Positions 34,640 to 45,278 are shown, counted from the stretch's first letter. The stretch: 64,000 nt of DNA from an uncultured Bacteroides sp. (GCF_902491285.1 NZ_CABUHK010000005.1:1-64000); one strand, 5' to 3'. A program made the numbers and translations. Notes: generated by a model from the letters alone, not told the origin.

Positions 34640-37450
34640 TTAAAATGTTACTTGTGTTTCAGTACCATTAGCTGCAATAGCATAAACTCTAAAACCATTC
34701 GGCAAAGAACCACCCACAGTAAACGAAGATTGCGGAGATACAAATATAGGCTTACCTACATTGTCGCAAACTTTATAAACGGCTACATTCTGCCAACCTG
34801 ACATCGATAGTTTTGAACCTGAACGGGTAGCTGTCCCTGTAACGACAGTCGCATTCTTCTTATAAACTTCCAGATTATCATCACAAAGATATTCCAATTT
34901 ATGTTGTGGAGAGGAATATCCTAAAGTTTTAATTCTATTTTTAAGAGTATTTATCTGTGTTTCCGTCACTGTTACCTCTCCGTCAGTATATGTATCATTG
35001 AATTTATATGTACCAGGTTTTAAAAATCCCCATTTCACAAAAAAATCTGTCAAATCCAATCCTGCCGCCTTACTGCAATTATAAGCAAATTCTATTTGCC
35101 GTTCACCATCGGTCGATAAATCCGGATTGATACGTACATACTCGTATACATCTTTATAGAAATCTGTTTTTCCTAATACATAATCCATATAGAGCTCTAA
35201 TTGCCAAAAAGGTACTAATTTGTCAAATACATCCCCCAATTCTGCATGAAAAATATCACTATTACAGAAAGATAAAGTCATAGCATGCTCATAATAGTTA
35301 CTATAACCGTCATTGGGGCTTGTAGTCATTAAACGGGAAGGGGCATTATACGATTTCTGAATGTACATCGCACAAATATTATTGGTCACTTCAGTCATTC
35401 CAAACCATTTCAATCCGGGACGGGTCTGATTACTATGTCCCACTTCATGAGCAGGTCCCCAATTATTACTTTTCATCTGGTCGACATTACATAGATTACT
35501 CATCGTCGAAACATTATAAGCTGTATGATAGGCAGTAGAATACATATAGTTATTCTCACCATACATAACATTGAAATACATACGGTTTCTGAACATACGG
35601 TTATCAATATCTGTACCGGTACCACCGTTATTATTATATTTTCTCAACCCCAGGAATATCTGTTCCTTATATACAATATCATCAAAAAGGTCGATTAAGT
35701 CCTTTCCACTGGATGTACTTTTCAGTTTGCTGACAGGAAAAGTGAGATGGGCGTATTTTCCTACGACATCAAAATAACCGTCAACAGCTCCGTTCAGTAA
35801 AGTACTCCATTGTTCACGGGTGTGCTTTGCCACATCGAAATAGCCATTGACACTCCCTGATGCGAAGTGTATCTTTACTTCGTCATAGTCTGCCAGATTA
35901 CCATTCACATGATACATCACATAGATTAATCCTTTCTTCTCCGATACAATCTTGTTTATTCCTGTGCGCAGGCTATAAGAAACACTGCTGTTGAAACCGT
36001 CGGCATTAGGAGCATCCATGTCCTGTATTCTTAGGCTCAGATGTTGTCCGTGGGTTTCGCCTACCATGACAATCAATGTTTCGCCCGCTTTCACAAAGAT
36101 GCCCGTAGGATTATCCAACAGGCTATAAGTACTTGTCTTATTGATGGCAGCCTGTATATCCGGATGCTGATAGGGTTTGAAATCCGCAATACGGAAGTCA
36201 GCCGGATATTTTTCTTTCAACATATAATAAGCTATATTTTTGAAAAACGGATAGTCACAAGCGTTAATCGTTTCCTCTGTAATGCCAGACCGCAACTCAG
36301 AACAAGTCACATCTGTGAAAAGAGTCAATGGGTCGAACCCTTCCGGATTCCTGGCAAAGAACTTCATTTCGGCACAGGAAGCATGCCCGTTCACACCGGA
36401 CTTAACAATCAGGCGGACTGCTTTCGGCTTCTGTATTGTATTATTAAAAGAAAAGGAAACTACTGCACCCTTAGAGCCGAAATCAAAATCGGTTTCATTG
36501 GTCACACTTTCAAAAGCCGGGTGTTCTTCAGTTGATACCTGAATTTCCACTTCACCAAAGTTTCCGTTCGAACCGCTTGTACGTGGGTAATAGGTAAGGT
36601 AATCGAGTGCTTCTGTATTTTCCTTGAAATAGTAAGTCAACGTCACCGGGTAATGGCTAGTCACTCCTTCTGCAAAAGGATAGTTGGAATGATAGATAGT
36701 ACTCATATCACTATCGAAGGATTTTTCAATCCCTTCACCGCCATGTGCCGTAGATGCTTCCCCTCTGACCACTTCCAACTGAACATCATCCGCAATTCCC
36801 TCAGTATCACCGGATGTATATCCGTCCAATCCATTCTGAGTGACTGTGACTTCTGCCGAAACATCAGATTTTTTATCCTTTATCACTATCTTTTCCGTAC
36901 GCGCGCTACTTCCGTCATAAGTACCTACGGTAAATTGATAAGGTATTTCAATCATTGCAGCACGTGTATCTGTTCCTTTCTTTATCCAGGAAGGGTAGGT
37001 GACATCCAATTCTGCTTCCGTCAGGTTGGTAGTAACAGCAAAAGCGACTGTTCCACCTACCGGAGTTAAAGTAAAAGAAGAAGGAGATACCAGAATATCG
37101 GTATCAGTACCTAACTGACGTACGAGGATTTTCTTATCCAACTTTCCATTATTGATAATCACCGAAGTGCTACGGACAGTCTTATTAGGACTACTTGACA
37201 CGCTTATCTTCACTCCTGCACCGGAATTAACAGGTTCAGCTTTGCACCACTGTTCTCCTTCCACATCTACAGAAGCTGTCCAGTCTGCCGGAAGTGATTT
37301 TACATCAATGACAACAGAACCTGCTTCTTTATGAAAGTCTGCATTTCCCGAACTTAGTTCCAATACAGGCACTACATCATCGTCATCTTTGCAGGACGAT
37401 AAGGAAAACAGAAACAGGGATATGAATACATACAAAAAATAATTCTTCAT
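34640..37450 (-). CDS. M60-like gluzincin peptidase lipoprotein (second of three)
   Basis: A 936-residue lipoprotein (lipobox ending SSC, Cys about 20). Two BACON-type domains (about 27-205) are followed by an F5/8C-type domain (about 220-370) and the M60 region with HEVGH at His 668, followed by SNQTRPGLKWFGMTEVTNN, which carries the downstream Glu. The architecture is the same as in the third M60 protein and close to the first. It is expected at the cell surface, cutting O-glycosylated protein next to glycans. A terminator-like hairpin stands between the preceding DUF1735 gene and this one, so its expression may be lower than that of SusC/D. Confidence 0.93.
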   Translation of the reverse strand: MKNYFLYVFISLFLFSLSSCKDDDDVVPVLELSSGNADFHKEAGSVVIDVKSLPADWTASVDVEGEQWCKAEPVNSGAGVKISVSSSPNKTVRSTSVIINNGKLDKKILVRQLGTDTDILVSPSSFTLTPVGGTVAFAVTTNLTEAELDVTYPSWIKKGTDTRAAMIEIPYQFTVGTYDGSSARTEKIVIKDKKSDVSAEVTVTQNGLDGYTSGDTEGIADDVQLEVVRGEASTAHGGEGIEKSFDSDMSTIYHSNYPFAEGVTSHYPVTLTYYFKENTEALDYLTYYPRTSGSNGNFGEVEIQVSTEEHPAFESVTNETDFDFGSKGAVVSFSFNNTIQKPKAVRLIVKSGVNGHASCAEMKFFARNPEGFDPLTLFTDVTCSELRSGITEETINACDYPFFKNIAYYMLKEKYPADFRIADFKPYQHPDIQAAINKTSTYSLLDNPTGIFVKAGETLIVMVGETHGQHLSLRIQDMDAPNADGFNSSVSYSLRTGINKIVSEKKGLIYVMYHVNGNLADYDEVKIHFASGSVNGYFDVAKHTREQWSTLLNGAVDGYFDVVGKYAHLTFPVSKLKSTSSGKDLIDLFDDIVYKEQIFLGLRKYNNNGGTGTDIDNRMFRNRMYFNVMYGENNYMYSTAYHTAYNVSTMSNLCNVDQMKSNNWGPAHEVGHSNQTRPGLKWFGMTEVTNNICAMYIQKSYNAPSRLMTTSPNDGYSNYYEHAMTLSFCNSDIFHAELGDVFDKLVPFWQLELYMDYVLGKTDFYKDVYEYVRINPDLSTDGERQIEFAYNCSKAAGLDLTDFFVKWGFLKPGTYKFNDTYTDGEVTVTETQINTLKNRIKTLGYSSPQHKLEYLCDDNLEVYKKNATVVTGTATRSGSKLSMSGWQNVAVYKVCDNVGKPIFVSPQSSFTVGGSLPNGFRVYAIAANGTETQVTF

Positions 37451-37469
37451 ACTCTTTTTTGTTTTAAAA

Positions 37470-37523
37470 AGGGCTGACTAAAAAGAATTTGATGCATCAC
37501 TGCATTATCTATTCGCCAGCCCT
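37470..37523 (-). terminator. Intercistronic terminator/attenuator before the second M60 gene
   Basis: On the minus strand, arms 37523-37517 and 37476-37470 (AGGGCTG/CAGCCCT, 7 bp) enclose a smaller 5-bp stem (37501-37505 with 37492-37496). The outer stem is directly followed by TTTTTAAAAC. This is an intrinsic-terminator layout inside the operon, 19 bp before the M60 start codon. Confidence 0.6.
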
Positions 37524-37559
37524 CAAGATTAGTTATTTGTTAGAATAAAGAGAGAGTAA

Positions 37560-38903
37560 TTACTTGCCATATAATTCAAACTCCGAGAGTGCCCATGTGT
37601 TAAATTTACTCGGATTAGTAGAACTATGAACTTCAAAACGGACATAAGTATATGAATCACCCAGTTGCATCGTCGGGCAAGTATCATAATAAGTGGTAGC
37701 CGATACCGGAAGACCGTCTGCTTCTGCTGTAAATACTTTTATTTCTCTCCAGTTTGTACCGTCATTACTAACATAGATGATGAATTTTGTAGGATGCTGA
37801 TTGGTATTTCTGGTTGCATATCTTACTCTCAACTTGGAAATAGCACTCTTGAGATGAATATCTACCTGATGCGGGAAGGCTGGCGCACCTCCTCCGTAAG
37901 TAACCTGTGCCTGAGTAGCCAAATCACCGTCCAGCCAGTCGGCAAATCCATTACCGTCTGCAAAATCTGTTCCTGTCAAGGTCATCATATCCGGTGTAAG
38001 CGTAATCTTCGGTGCTGAATTCTGTAATCCGATAATAACTGTATTTTCACCGGAGAAAGCATATTTCGTAGAAGTTATTTCTAACGGAAGAGCAAAGTTG
38101 CCTTCCAGATTAGCAATATTAATCTTCACGGTCAGATTCGCCGTAACATTACCTTTGGTAAAGGTCAGTTTACCGATGGTATAATTGTTTTCCTTATCAG
38201 GTATTAATGAATACTCAATGGAAGACGTAGCATTATATTCATCCAACAGTTCTTTTTTAACTGTTACATCACAGGTTATATCTTCTGCGAGAGCAGCATT
38301 CAATGTTACAGGAAGCTCGTATGTATATTCAGCCACGCCTTCGGTAATCGTAAACGGAAGTTTGAATCCTGATTCAGAAAGAGAGAAAGCAGGTTGATAG
38401 ACCGTAGGCTTCACGATGATATACTTATTTTTTTCATTAATGGTAGAAGTACCGTCTGTAAGCTCCAACATCAACACATAAGTATAATCGCCCGTACTCA
38501 ATGCAGAAATCTTCTCGGGATGAAAGGTGACCGTTTTAATCTTATACAGTTCTTTCTCTCCAAAAGAGACAGTCATGTCGGAAGGCAAGTCATAACAATC
38601 AGCAGGCAGAGGTTTGAAAGTGGTTTTGTTCTCATTATTGTAATATTCAATATCGAATTCATTCAATACTTTCAATGTAGCCGAAGCCGGCAGGTTCAGG
38701 TCGTTTCCACCTTTATCAATCGTTATGTTATAAGTGACAGGTTCACCGGTATTGTAAAAAGTGATATCCTGCTCATTGCTATTCAGAATGCAAAGGAATG
38801 ATTTATAATCATCCAGGTAATCTTCTTTTCCGTCGCTGAGGCAAGACCCCATAGTCAGTAATAAACAGCCTAACAGCGAAAGGATATATATTTTTGTCTT
38901 CAT
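37560..38903 (-). CDS. DUF1735 / F5/8C surface lipoprotein (second M60 operon)
   Basis: A 447-residue protein with a lipobox ending GSC (Cys about 21). DUF1735-type domains are recognisable by YYNNENKTTFKPLPADCYDLP (near 95) and DEYNATSSIEYSLIPDK (near 220). A C-terminal F5/8C domain (about 310-447) ends LSEFELYGK, as its paralogue in the first locus ends FSEFSFYGK. Likely surface glycan-binding partner of the adjacent SusD/SusC. Confidence 0.87.
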   Translation of the reverse strand: MKTKIYILSLLGCLLLTMGSCLSDGKEDYLDDYKSFLCILNSNEQDITFYNTGEPVTYNITIDKGGNDLNLPASATLKVLNEFDIEYYNNENKTTFKPLPADCYDLPSDMTVSFGEKELYKIKTVTFHPEKISALSTGDYTYVLMLELTDGTSTINEKNKYIIVKPTVYQPAFSLSESGFKLPFTITEGVAEYTYELPVTLNAALAEDITCDVTVKKELLDEYNATSSIEYSLIPDKENNYTIGKLTFTKGNVTANLTVKINIANLEGNFALPLEITSTKYAFSGENTVIIGLQNSAPKITLTPDMMTLTGTDFADGNGFADWLDGDLATQAQVTYGGGAPAFPHQVDIHLKSAISKLRVRYATRNTNQHPTKFIIYVSNDGTNWREIKVFTAEADGLPVSATTYYDTCPTMQLGDSYTYVRFEVHSSTNPSKFNTWALSEFELYGK

Positions 38904-38944
38904 ATAAATTAAATTCTGATTAGATATTGTTTTATATTATAGTT

Positions 38945-40882
38945 TTATCTCCATTTGTAGTTCTGCGTCAGCAGTTTATTACGGTCCAACTCTCTCTGGC
39001 TGAAAGGATACAGGAAGTGGTTAGCTCTGAATACACGGTTCTGAACCACTGTCCTGCGCCAGAAAGCATCCGGAGTATCATCTGCATTTACTGCCTGTGC
39101 TTCAACGTTCATACCATAGATAGGGCCATTATCAGTAGTGGTAGCAATCATCCATGTACGGGTATCAAAGAAACGGTGATTTTCAAAAGCAAGTTCGACT
39201 CTACGCTCTTGACGATAGTATTCTATCAACTGGCTGATAGTAGCACCCGGATAAACATCTGTTATCGGACTCATACCTGAACGGTCGCGTAAATCCGCCC
39301 AATATTCCATCGCCTTGGCATGATACTGATTATCTCCGGTTCTTTTCTCCCATTCCAAAGCTGCTTCGATAAAGTTCAGATAGATTTCTCCCAAACGGAA
39401 TGTCGGAAATACCATATTCCCCGGTTGGTTATTCACAAAACTGGCAGTATGGTCACAGAAACGGTTGAGCAAATATCCACCTCTTGAATGGTCGTGAGAA
39501 GTGTTCGAGTTACCGTCTTTTGCCAAATTACATAATACATAATCATCTTTACCCGGCCCGCATCTCCAGTAGCTGTCACTCCAATATACAGCTATATAAA
39601 AACGTGGCTCACGATTGACAAACATATTACGGGTTGTTCTCTTATAGTATTTACTCTGATAAGTATCTCCTTTGCTCAGATATCTAAGGAAAGGATTTTC
39701 AAAATTAGTTGTCCCACTTTCCATATAACCGGAGTTTCTGTCAATTTCCGGAGTTCCATCAGCTTCGTATCCCGTAATCGGATATATGCCATTGTCCATT
39801 GCATAAGCGTCTACCTGTTGTTGTGAAGGTCCCAAGGCTCCATAAGCAGTTCCATTACCACCTTTCTTTGTCTTTACCCCTGTCGGAGTTGTTCTTCTTG
39901 CTACAATTTCCCGACTTGCATATCCTGTAGACCAAATAAGTTCTTTGTTCCAGTCTGTCTGAGTAATGCCAAGATAATTTGCATACGGGTCATTGGGAGT
40001 TGCAGCATCTCTATGCAATTCATATACTCCTAAATCTATGACAGCTTTGGCAGCCAATACAGCTTCTTTCCATTTGTCATTATTATAATCCTGCGGGAAT
40101 AAATATTGCTCGGAGAGTTCCGGGAAATCAGGTGTCACGGGATTCTTGACAGTGTTATATAATGTATTTCCATTATATAAATCGCGTGCGGAATAAAGTC
40201 TCAATCGTGAAATGACAGCCAAAGCAGCACCTTCGGTAGGCAATCCATATTCTGCATCTACTGTCCAGGTTGTTTTTCCGTGTTCTTTAAAGTATGTACC
40301 ACATTTACCCATTTCATCCGTCACATATTCCACACATTGTTCCCAAGTATTACACGGACGGTAAAGAGATTCCGTAGTGGCATCATATGGCAAGGTTTCG
40401 TCTCCCAACAAAAAGACAGGTCCATAGTTGCGCATCATCAGAAAGTAATAATAAGCTCGTGCCCAACGTGTGTACCAATACCATTCGTCTTTTTCTTCTT
40501 GTGTGACGGTAGGATCTGTACAGTTATAAACATTCTGCATGAAGATATTACATTCGCGTATGCCATTATACAAATTAAAATTTGCGCCGGGTACGTTCGA
40601 TGCATTCCAGGCTCCCGTATTCATAGATTCGGCACCAGCATTCGAGGCATTTATAAACTCGTCCGTAGCTGTACTTTGAGGAGTAGAGACATAACTTGTC
40701 AGGTCGTTCGGCAGAAAGCTCATCGCATTCAGGAAATATCCGCGTGTATAGGCTCTCTTCTCCCAAAGTTGTTCAAAAGTAATATCTTCGGTTTCCTGCT
40801 TATCAAGGAAATCCTCACATGAAGTTAATAAGGGAATAATTCCGCAAAGTAACAGTATATATTTTGTTATTGATAGTCTCAT
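38945..40882 (-). CDS. SusD/RagB-like lipoprotein (second M60 operon)
   Basis: A 645-residue protein, lipobox ending TSC (Cys about 22), then EDFLDKQETEDITFEQLWEKR. It is a clear paralogue of the SusD at 26020-27867, sharing GAWNASNVPGANFNLYNGIRE-type and YYRQERRVELAFENHRFFDTRTWMIA stretches. Pairs with the SusC 19 bp upstream. Confidence 0.94.
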   Translation of the reverse strand: MRLSITKYILLLCGIIPLLTSCEDFLDKQETEDITFEQLWEKRAYTRGYFLNAMSFLPNDLTSYVSTPQSTATDEFINASNAGAESMNTGAWNASNVPGANFNLYNGIRECNIFMQNVYNCTDPTVTQEEKDEWYWYTRWARAYYYFLMMRNYGPVFLLGDETLPYDATTESLYRPCNTWEQCVEYVTDEMGKCGTYFKEHGKTTWTVDAEYGLPTEGAALAVISRLRLYSARDLYNGNTLYNTVKNPVTPDFPELSEQYLFPQDYNNDKWKEAVLAAKAVIDLGVYELHRDAATPNDPYANYLGITQTDWNKELIWSTGYASREIVARRTTPTGVKTKKGGNGTAYGALGPSQQQVDAYAMDNGIYPITGYEADGTPEIDRNSGYMESGTTNFENPFLRYLSKGDTYQSKYYKRTTRNMFVNREPRFYIAVYWSDSYWRCGPGKDDYVLCNLAKDGNSNTSHDHSRGGYLLNRFCDHTASFVNNQPGNMVFPTFRLGEIYLNFIEAALEWEKRTGDNQYHAKAMEYWADLRDRSGMSPITDVYPGATISQLIEYYRQERRVELAFENHRFFDTRTWMIATTTDNGPIYGMNVEAQAVNADDTPDAFWRRTVVQNRVFRANHFLYPFSQRELDRNKLLTQNYKWR

Positions 40883-40901
40883 ATTGATTCTATATTATTA
40901 A

Positions 40902-43900
40902 TTAGAAATTAGCATTCAAACCGATAGTCACGGTCATATTATTCGGATATTTCGCTCCATTGGTAGTATCCAGCAATTCCGGATCCCAGAGTTTGAATTT
41001 ACTGAATGTAAGCAGATTGGTTCCCGCTACATAGAAACGGAAAGACTTGATAAAGGTCTTGCTCAACCAGGTTTTCGGTAATGTATATCCTATTTCTGCA
41101 TTTTTCAAACGAAGGAAGCTACGGTCGCGCAACCAGATAGTAGATGACTGGTTATTGTTGGAACTGCCGGCTTCTGCACCGTAACTCAGACGAGGATATT
41201 TCGCAGCATCATTCTGGTCGGCAGTATTGGTAGTCTTCCATGAATATTTATAAAGATCTTCATAAATAGCCGAACGGTCCATATTGTCACTGCTGAAAGG
41301 ACGCAGAGGAGTGCCGCTCAGATAGGTAGAAGTACGTGCTACCCCTTGGAAAAATACACTGGCATCAAAATTCTTCCATTTGGCTGTGAGTCCGAAACCG
41401 TATGTGATTTCAGGAAGGTCGGTATAACCGATAGAGATTTGGTCGTATGTATCAATTTTACCATCACCGTTCACATCCTTATATTTGGTATCGCCCACTC
41501 TGTATTCACCGAACATCTGTGTCGGGCTGTTGTCTATCTCTTCCTGACTTTCAAAGAATCCCAAAGCAATAAGTCCTTTACGTTGTGTCGCACCGTTACG
41601 CCCGAATGGTTTGCCAATAGAGTTCTGATATTTGTATTCCCAATCCGGTTCGTCATTGTCCAACATCTGATTGCGGGAGAAAGTAAAATTGCCGCGGCCT
41701 GTCAGCAATACTTTACCTACTTGTTGCTGATATTCAACCGTGCCGTCTATACCGGATACTTTTGCCTTGCCGACATTTACATAAGGAGTTGTCGTAAGAC
41801 CGACAATAGCCGGCAGTCCTGCACGTGCCAGGAAAATACCATTACGCTCCTCGTAGAAATAATCTGCCTGAATTTTCAGTTTGTCAAACAGACGGAGTTC
41901 AATACCTGCATTCACTTTTGTCGCTTCCTCCCAAGATACATTCGTGTTTTCAATTTCTCCTACACGATAGCCTGTACCTGTCTGATTGCCCGTCTTCCCG
42001 TATTTCCATCCATTTACTGCATTGATAGTCGGTTCGTAAGCCCATCTTCTGTATGCTCCGATATCGTCGTTACCTACTTTACCATAAGATGCTTTCAACT
42101 TCAAGTCATTTACTACCTTCGTCAATGGTTCAAACCACTTTTCACTGGATACCATCCAACCCAATGCATAAGCAGGGAAGAATCCGAAACGATGACCACG
42201 GGCAAAATTCTCCGAACCTGTATATCCCATGTTGAATTCCGCAAAATACTTATCTTTATAAGCATAAGTCAGACGTCCTGCCAATCCCTGGCTCTTATAC
42301 GGTAATGACTTCTTTTGGTTTTCTGCTGTCAGCAGTTTATAGATTTTATGATTATATAAAAACAGAACGCCTACACGATGTTTTTGGGCAAATAAATGTG
42401 TATAATTAAGTGAACCTTCCATGTAAGTGGTAATTTTGGATACAGTCACCGGAGCGGCATATGACAGATTATTGGAACCTTCATAAATTGTTTTATAGTC
42501 CAATGAACCGTCATCATTCCGTCCTGTCGCATGAAACTGAGGGGGAGTTTTCGAACGAACCTGTAACGTATTATTAGAAGCATCCCAAGAGAATTTAATA
42601 TTTGCAGTCAGTCCCGGAGTAATCATATCCAATTTCTGAGTGACACCAATCAATGACTGGGCAGAGTTCCAGCTTTGTTCACGATAGCCGGAATGTACCA
42701 ACAGATTCCACGGGTTAAATCCACTGGCGGAACTTGGTGCCGAAATAGTTCCGTCTGAATATTGAACGGGAAAAGCATTCGGAGAAGTATTGAAAGCATA
42801 CTCCCAAATATCTTTTGTCGTAGCTCCCGGTCCCCATGAATTTTCATAAATATTAGCCAGGTTCACATTGAATGTTGTAGTCGGTGTAACCGAGAAATCC
42901 ATATTGGCACGGAAGTTGAACTTCGTATAATGGATGGAAGAATTGTAATCGTAAACATTACCCGCATTTCTGAAAATAGAACCTTCATTATAGAACCCAC
43001 CGGATACATAGTATTTACAGATATCACCACCACCGGAAAGATTCAGTGTAATGCGTTCGCTGGAAGCCAGGTTCCTGTACATTTGGTCCAGCCAGTTTAC
43101 GTTCGGATAAAGGTCTGTGTCGGAACCGTCTCCATATTTCTGGATTTGCTCTGCTGAATAGCCGCCGTCACCGTTACCAGTCAACCCTTTCGCTTCATTA
43201 TACATTTCAGCCCACTGTACAGAATTAGCCATTTCGGGCATACGTGTAGGAGTTTTGAATCCCATTTCCGCACGTACATTGATACGAGGTTTGCCTTCCG
43301 TACCTTTCTTTGTCGTAATCAAGATAACACCGTTTGCACCACGCACACCATATACAGCCGATGCAGAAGCATCTTTCAAGATAGAGAAAGTAGCAATATC
43401 GTCTACATCAACCAAGTCGAGTTCGCGTTCGATACCGTCTACCAAGACTAGCGGAGTAGAGTTGCCTTTGAAAGAAGCTATACCACGGATATAAAAATCG
43501 GAAGCACTGTTCTTGCCCGGTTCACCGGATGCCTGCATAGAAACCACACCTGCAAGTTGTCCTGCCAGTACGTTTGATATATTGGAACCCGGAATGTTCA
43601 ATTCGCCTACGTCTAATGAAGAAATTGCACCTACAACGCTCTCTTTCTTCTGATGTCCGTAACCTACTACTACAACTTCGTCCAGTTTCTTCGTATCCGC
43701 ATTTAACGTTACATTAATAATACTTTGGTCACCAATGACTATCTCCTGTTTTGTCATACCGATGTATGAAAATTCAAGTACGCCACCAATTCCTTCAACG
43801 GTAATCGTATATTTACCATCCAAATTAGTAACTGCTCCGGACGAACTGTTTTTCAGCCACACACTAGCTCCGATAATTGGTTCTTTCAAATCTCCGTCAA

Positions 43901-44273
43901 TAACAGTACCTGTTATAACACGTTTCTTCTGTTGTTGCTGTTGTTCTGCCTTCTCCGTTTTGCTTACTTTGAAAATAACTTCATTTCCTTTGATGATGTA
44001 ATTCACTCCACTGTCTGTAAACAGCTTTTTCAATACCTCTTCAACGGTTCCGCTACAATTGATGTTTTTCTTTGTGTTATCCCTCAAGTCACTGTCTTTA
44101 TAGAAAAAAGTATATTCACTGTTTTTCTCAATAAACTGAATAGCTTCCTTCAAGGAGAATTGTCCCTTTACCGAAATATGTCCTTGTGCTGCCAGGACTG
44201 AAATCGGATACAAGAGCATAAAAACCGCGATAAATCTAAGATACCGCCAATAAGAAAAATGTTTTTCTTTCAT
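40902..44273 (-). CDS. SusC-like receptor with STN signalling domain (second M60 operon)
   Basis: A 1123-residue paralogue of the SusC at 27882-31259 with the same domain order: signal peptide, STN (about 32-102), a short Gln-rich linker, carboxypeptidase-D-like domain (about 120-198), VVVVGYGHQKKESVVGAIS, plug and barrel. It follows its FecR gene by only 47 bp, so the two are probably co-transcribed as well as sigma-controlled. The two SusCs differ most in barrel loops (for example after SGFNPWN), where ligand choice is expected. Confidence 0.95.
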   Translation of the reverse strand: MKEKHFSYWRYLRFIAVFMLLYPISVLAAQGHISVKGQFSLKEAIQFIEKNSEYTFFYKDSDLRDNTKKNINCSGTVEEVLKKLFTDSGVNYIIKGNEVIFKVSKTEKAEQQQQQKKRVITGTVIDGDLKEPIIGASVWLKNSSSGAVTNLDGKYTITVEGIGGVLEFSYIGMTKQEIVIGDQSIINVTLNADTKKLDEVVVVGYGHQKKESVVGAISSLDVGELNIPGSNISNVLAGQLAGVVSMQASGEPGKNSASDFYIRGIASFKGNSTPLVLVDGIERELDLVDVDDIATFSILKDASASAVYGVRGANGVILITTKKGTEGKPRINVRAEMGFKTPTRMPEMANSVQWAEMYNEAKGLTGNGDGGYSAEQIQKYGDGSDTDLYPNVNWLDQMYRNLASSERITLNLSGGGDICKYYVSGGFYNEGSIFRNAGNVYDYNSSIHYTKFNFRANMDFSVTPTTTFNVNLANIYENSWGPGATTKDIWEYAFNTSPNAFPVQYSDGTISAPSSASGFNPWNLLVHSGYREQSWNSAQSLIGVTQKLDMITPGLTANIKFSWDASNNTLQVRSKTPPQFHATGRNDDGSLDYKTIYEGSNNLSYAAPVTVSKITTYMEGSLNYTHLFAQKHRVGVLFLYNHKIYKLLTAENQKKSLPYKSQGLAGRLTYAYKDKYFAEFNMGYTGSENFARGHRFGFFPAYALGWMVSSEKWFEPLTKVVNDLKLKASYGKVGNDDIGAYRRWAYEPTINAVNGWKYGKTGNQTGTGYRVGEIENTNVSWEEATKVNAGIELRLFDKLKIQADYFYEERNGIFLARAGLPAIVGLTTTPYVNVGKAKVSGIDGTVEYQQQVGKVLLTGRGNFTFSRNQMLDNDEPDWEYKYQNSIGKPFGRNGATQRKGLIALGFFESQEEIDNSPTQMFGEYRVGDTKYKDVNGDGKIDTYDQISIGYTDLPEITYGFGLTAKWKNFDASVFFQGVARTSTYLSGTPLRPFSSDNMDRSAIYEDLYKYSWKTTNTADQNDAAKYPRLSYGAEAGSSNNNQSSTIWLRDRSFLRLKNAEIGYTLPKTWLSKTFIKSFRFYVAGTNLLTFSKFKLWDPELLDTTNGAKYPNNMTVTIGLNANF

Positions 44274-44290
44274 GTTTTAATTATTAATAT

Positions 44291-44304
44291 TAGACATAGG
44301 ATTA
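44291..44304 (-). promoter_or_regulatory. Shared 14-nt leader motif, SusC-2 copy
   Basis: AATCCTATGTCTAA on the minus strand ends 17 bp before the SusC start at 44273. This is the same distance as the copy before the GH31 gene (one base differs). Confidence 0.45.
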
Positions 44305-44320
44305 AATTATTATGTTACTT

Positions 44321-45259
44321 TTAGTTACTTATTACTATCTTATCACCGTCTGTTTTTTTGTGAAGATTCATAATGAAACAAATTTTATCGACTACGTCAG
44401 CCAAAGATTCATCTTGCCGAATCGTACCACTAAAAGGAGAATTTTCTCCTTTTCCTTCGAAAACGATATGGGTATTATATATCTGATTAACTATATGAAG
44501 CAATTGTTTTAAAGGCATGGCATTAAACTTGAACTTTCCGTGTTGCCATTCTATATTCTCAATATTCCGTGTTTGTATCTTACTATCAGAGGGATCATAT
44601 ATTATCTGCTGTAAAGGCTTCATTATAACTTCTTCTCCGGTACGTTCCGCATTAAACGCAATACATCCGTGAAACAGCGTTATTTCGTTTTTACCATTCT
44701 CAATTTTTTCCACTAGGAACTTTGTTCCCTTTACTTCTATAAAAGCTTTTTCTATACATACCTGAAACTTACTTCCCGGATATTTTTGCACCTCAAATAA
44801 AGAGCTACCTTTCAACCACACTTTTCTGTCTTTCGTGAAATTCTTCACATAGCGGATGGAACTTTCAGGATGCATCCATACTTTCGAACTGTCCGGTAAT
44901 ACATACAACATATCGCTCTCCGCCAATATTTCTACAAACTCTTGCTCTTCCAGTGTAGAAACTCCTGTATAGAAAAAATATCCACCAATGATTAATGCCA
45001 CAGTGATACAAGCGGCAATCAACGGCTGCCGGATTTGAAACAAGTACCTCTTGCCAGCGCTCATTTTATACTCTTTCTGAATCTTAATCCATATCCGTTC
45101 TCCAATCTCCGGATCTACTCTTTCAACATTTTCCTTCCATTGTTCCTGCATACTTTGTTCTACAATATCAATCTCAGATAATGCTCCAACTTCGTGTCTT
45201 TTGAGTTTGTCTTGAAACAGATTCTTTATTAATCTATGATTTTTATTTATTGTTTTCAT
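44321..45259 (-). CDS. FecR-type anti-sigma factor (second M60 locus)
   Basis: A 312-residue protein with a cytoplasmic N-terminus, one membrane segment (about 79-98), a FecR domain with VLPDSSKVWMHPESSIRY (about 118-135) and a C-terminal DUF4974 region (about 240-312). Divergent from the ECF sigma gene and directly upstream of the STN-type SusC, it would link the two. Confidence 0.93.
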   Translation of the reverse strand: MKTINKNHRLIKNLFQDKLKRHEVGALSEIDIVEQSMQEQWKENVERVDPEIGERIWIKIQKEYKMSAGKRYLFQIRQPLIAACITVALIIGGYFFYTGVSTLEEQEFVEILAESDMLYVLPDSSKVWMHPESSIRYVKNFTKDRKVWLKGSSLFEVQKYPGSKFQVCIEKAFIEVKGTKFLVEKIENGKNEITLFHGCIAFNAERTGEEVIMKPLQQIIYDPSDSKIQTRNIENIEWQHGKFKFNAMPLKQLLHIVNQIYNTHIVFEGKGENSPFSGTIRQDESLADVVDKICFIMNLHKKTDGDKIVISN

Positions 45260-45278
45260 TCTATATGTTTTGCTCTAC

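Noticed and set aside
43932-43960. CAA/CAG repeat in the second SusC gene as a phase-variable tract
   Set aside because: A triplet repeat of five Gln codons keeps the frame on slippage and sits in a linker, so no on/off switching is expected.
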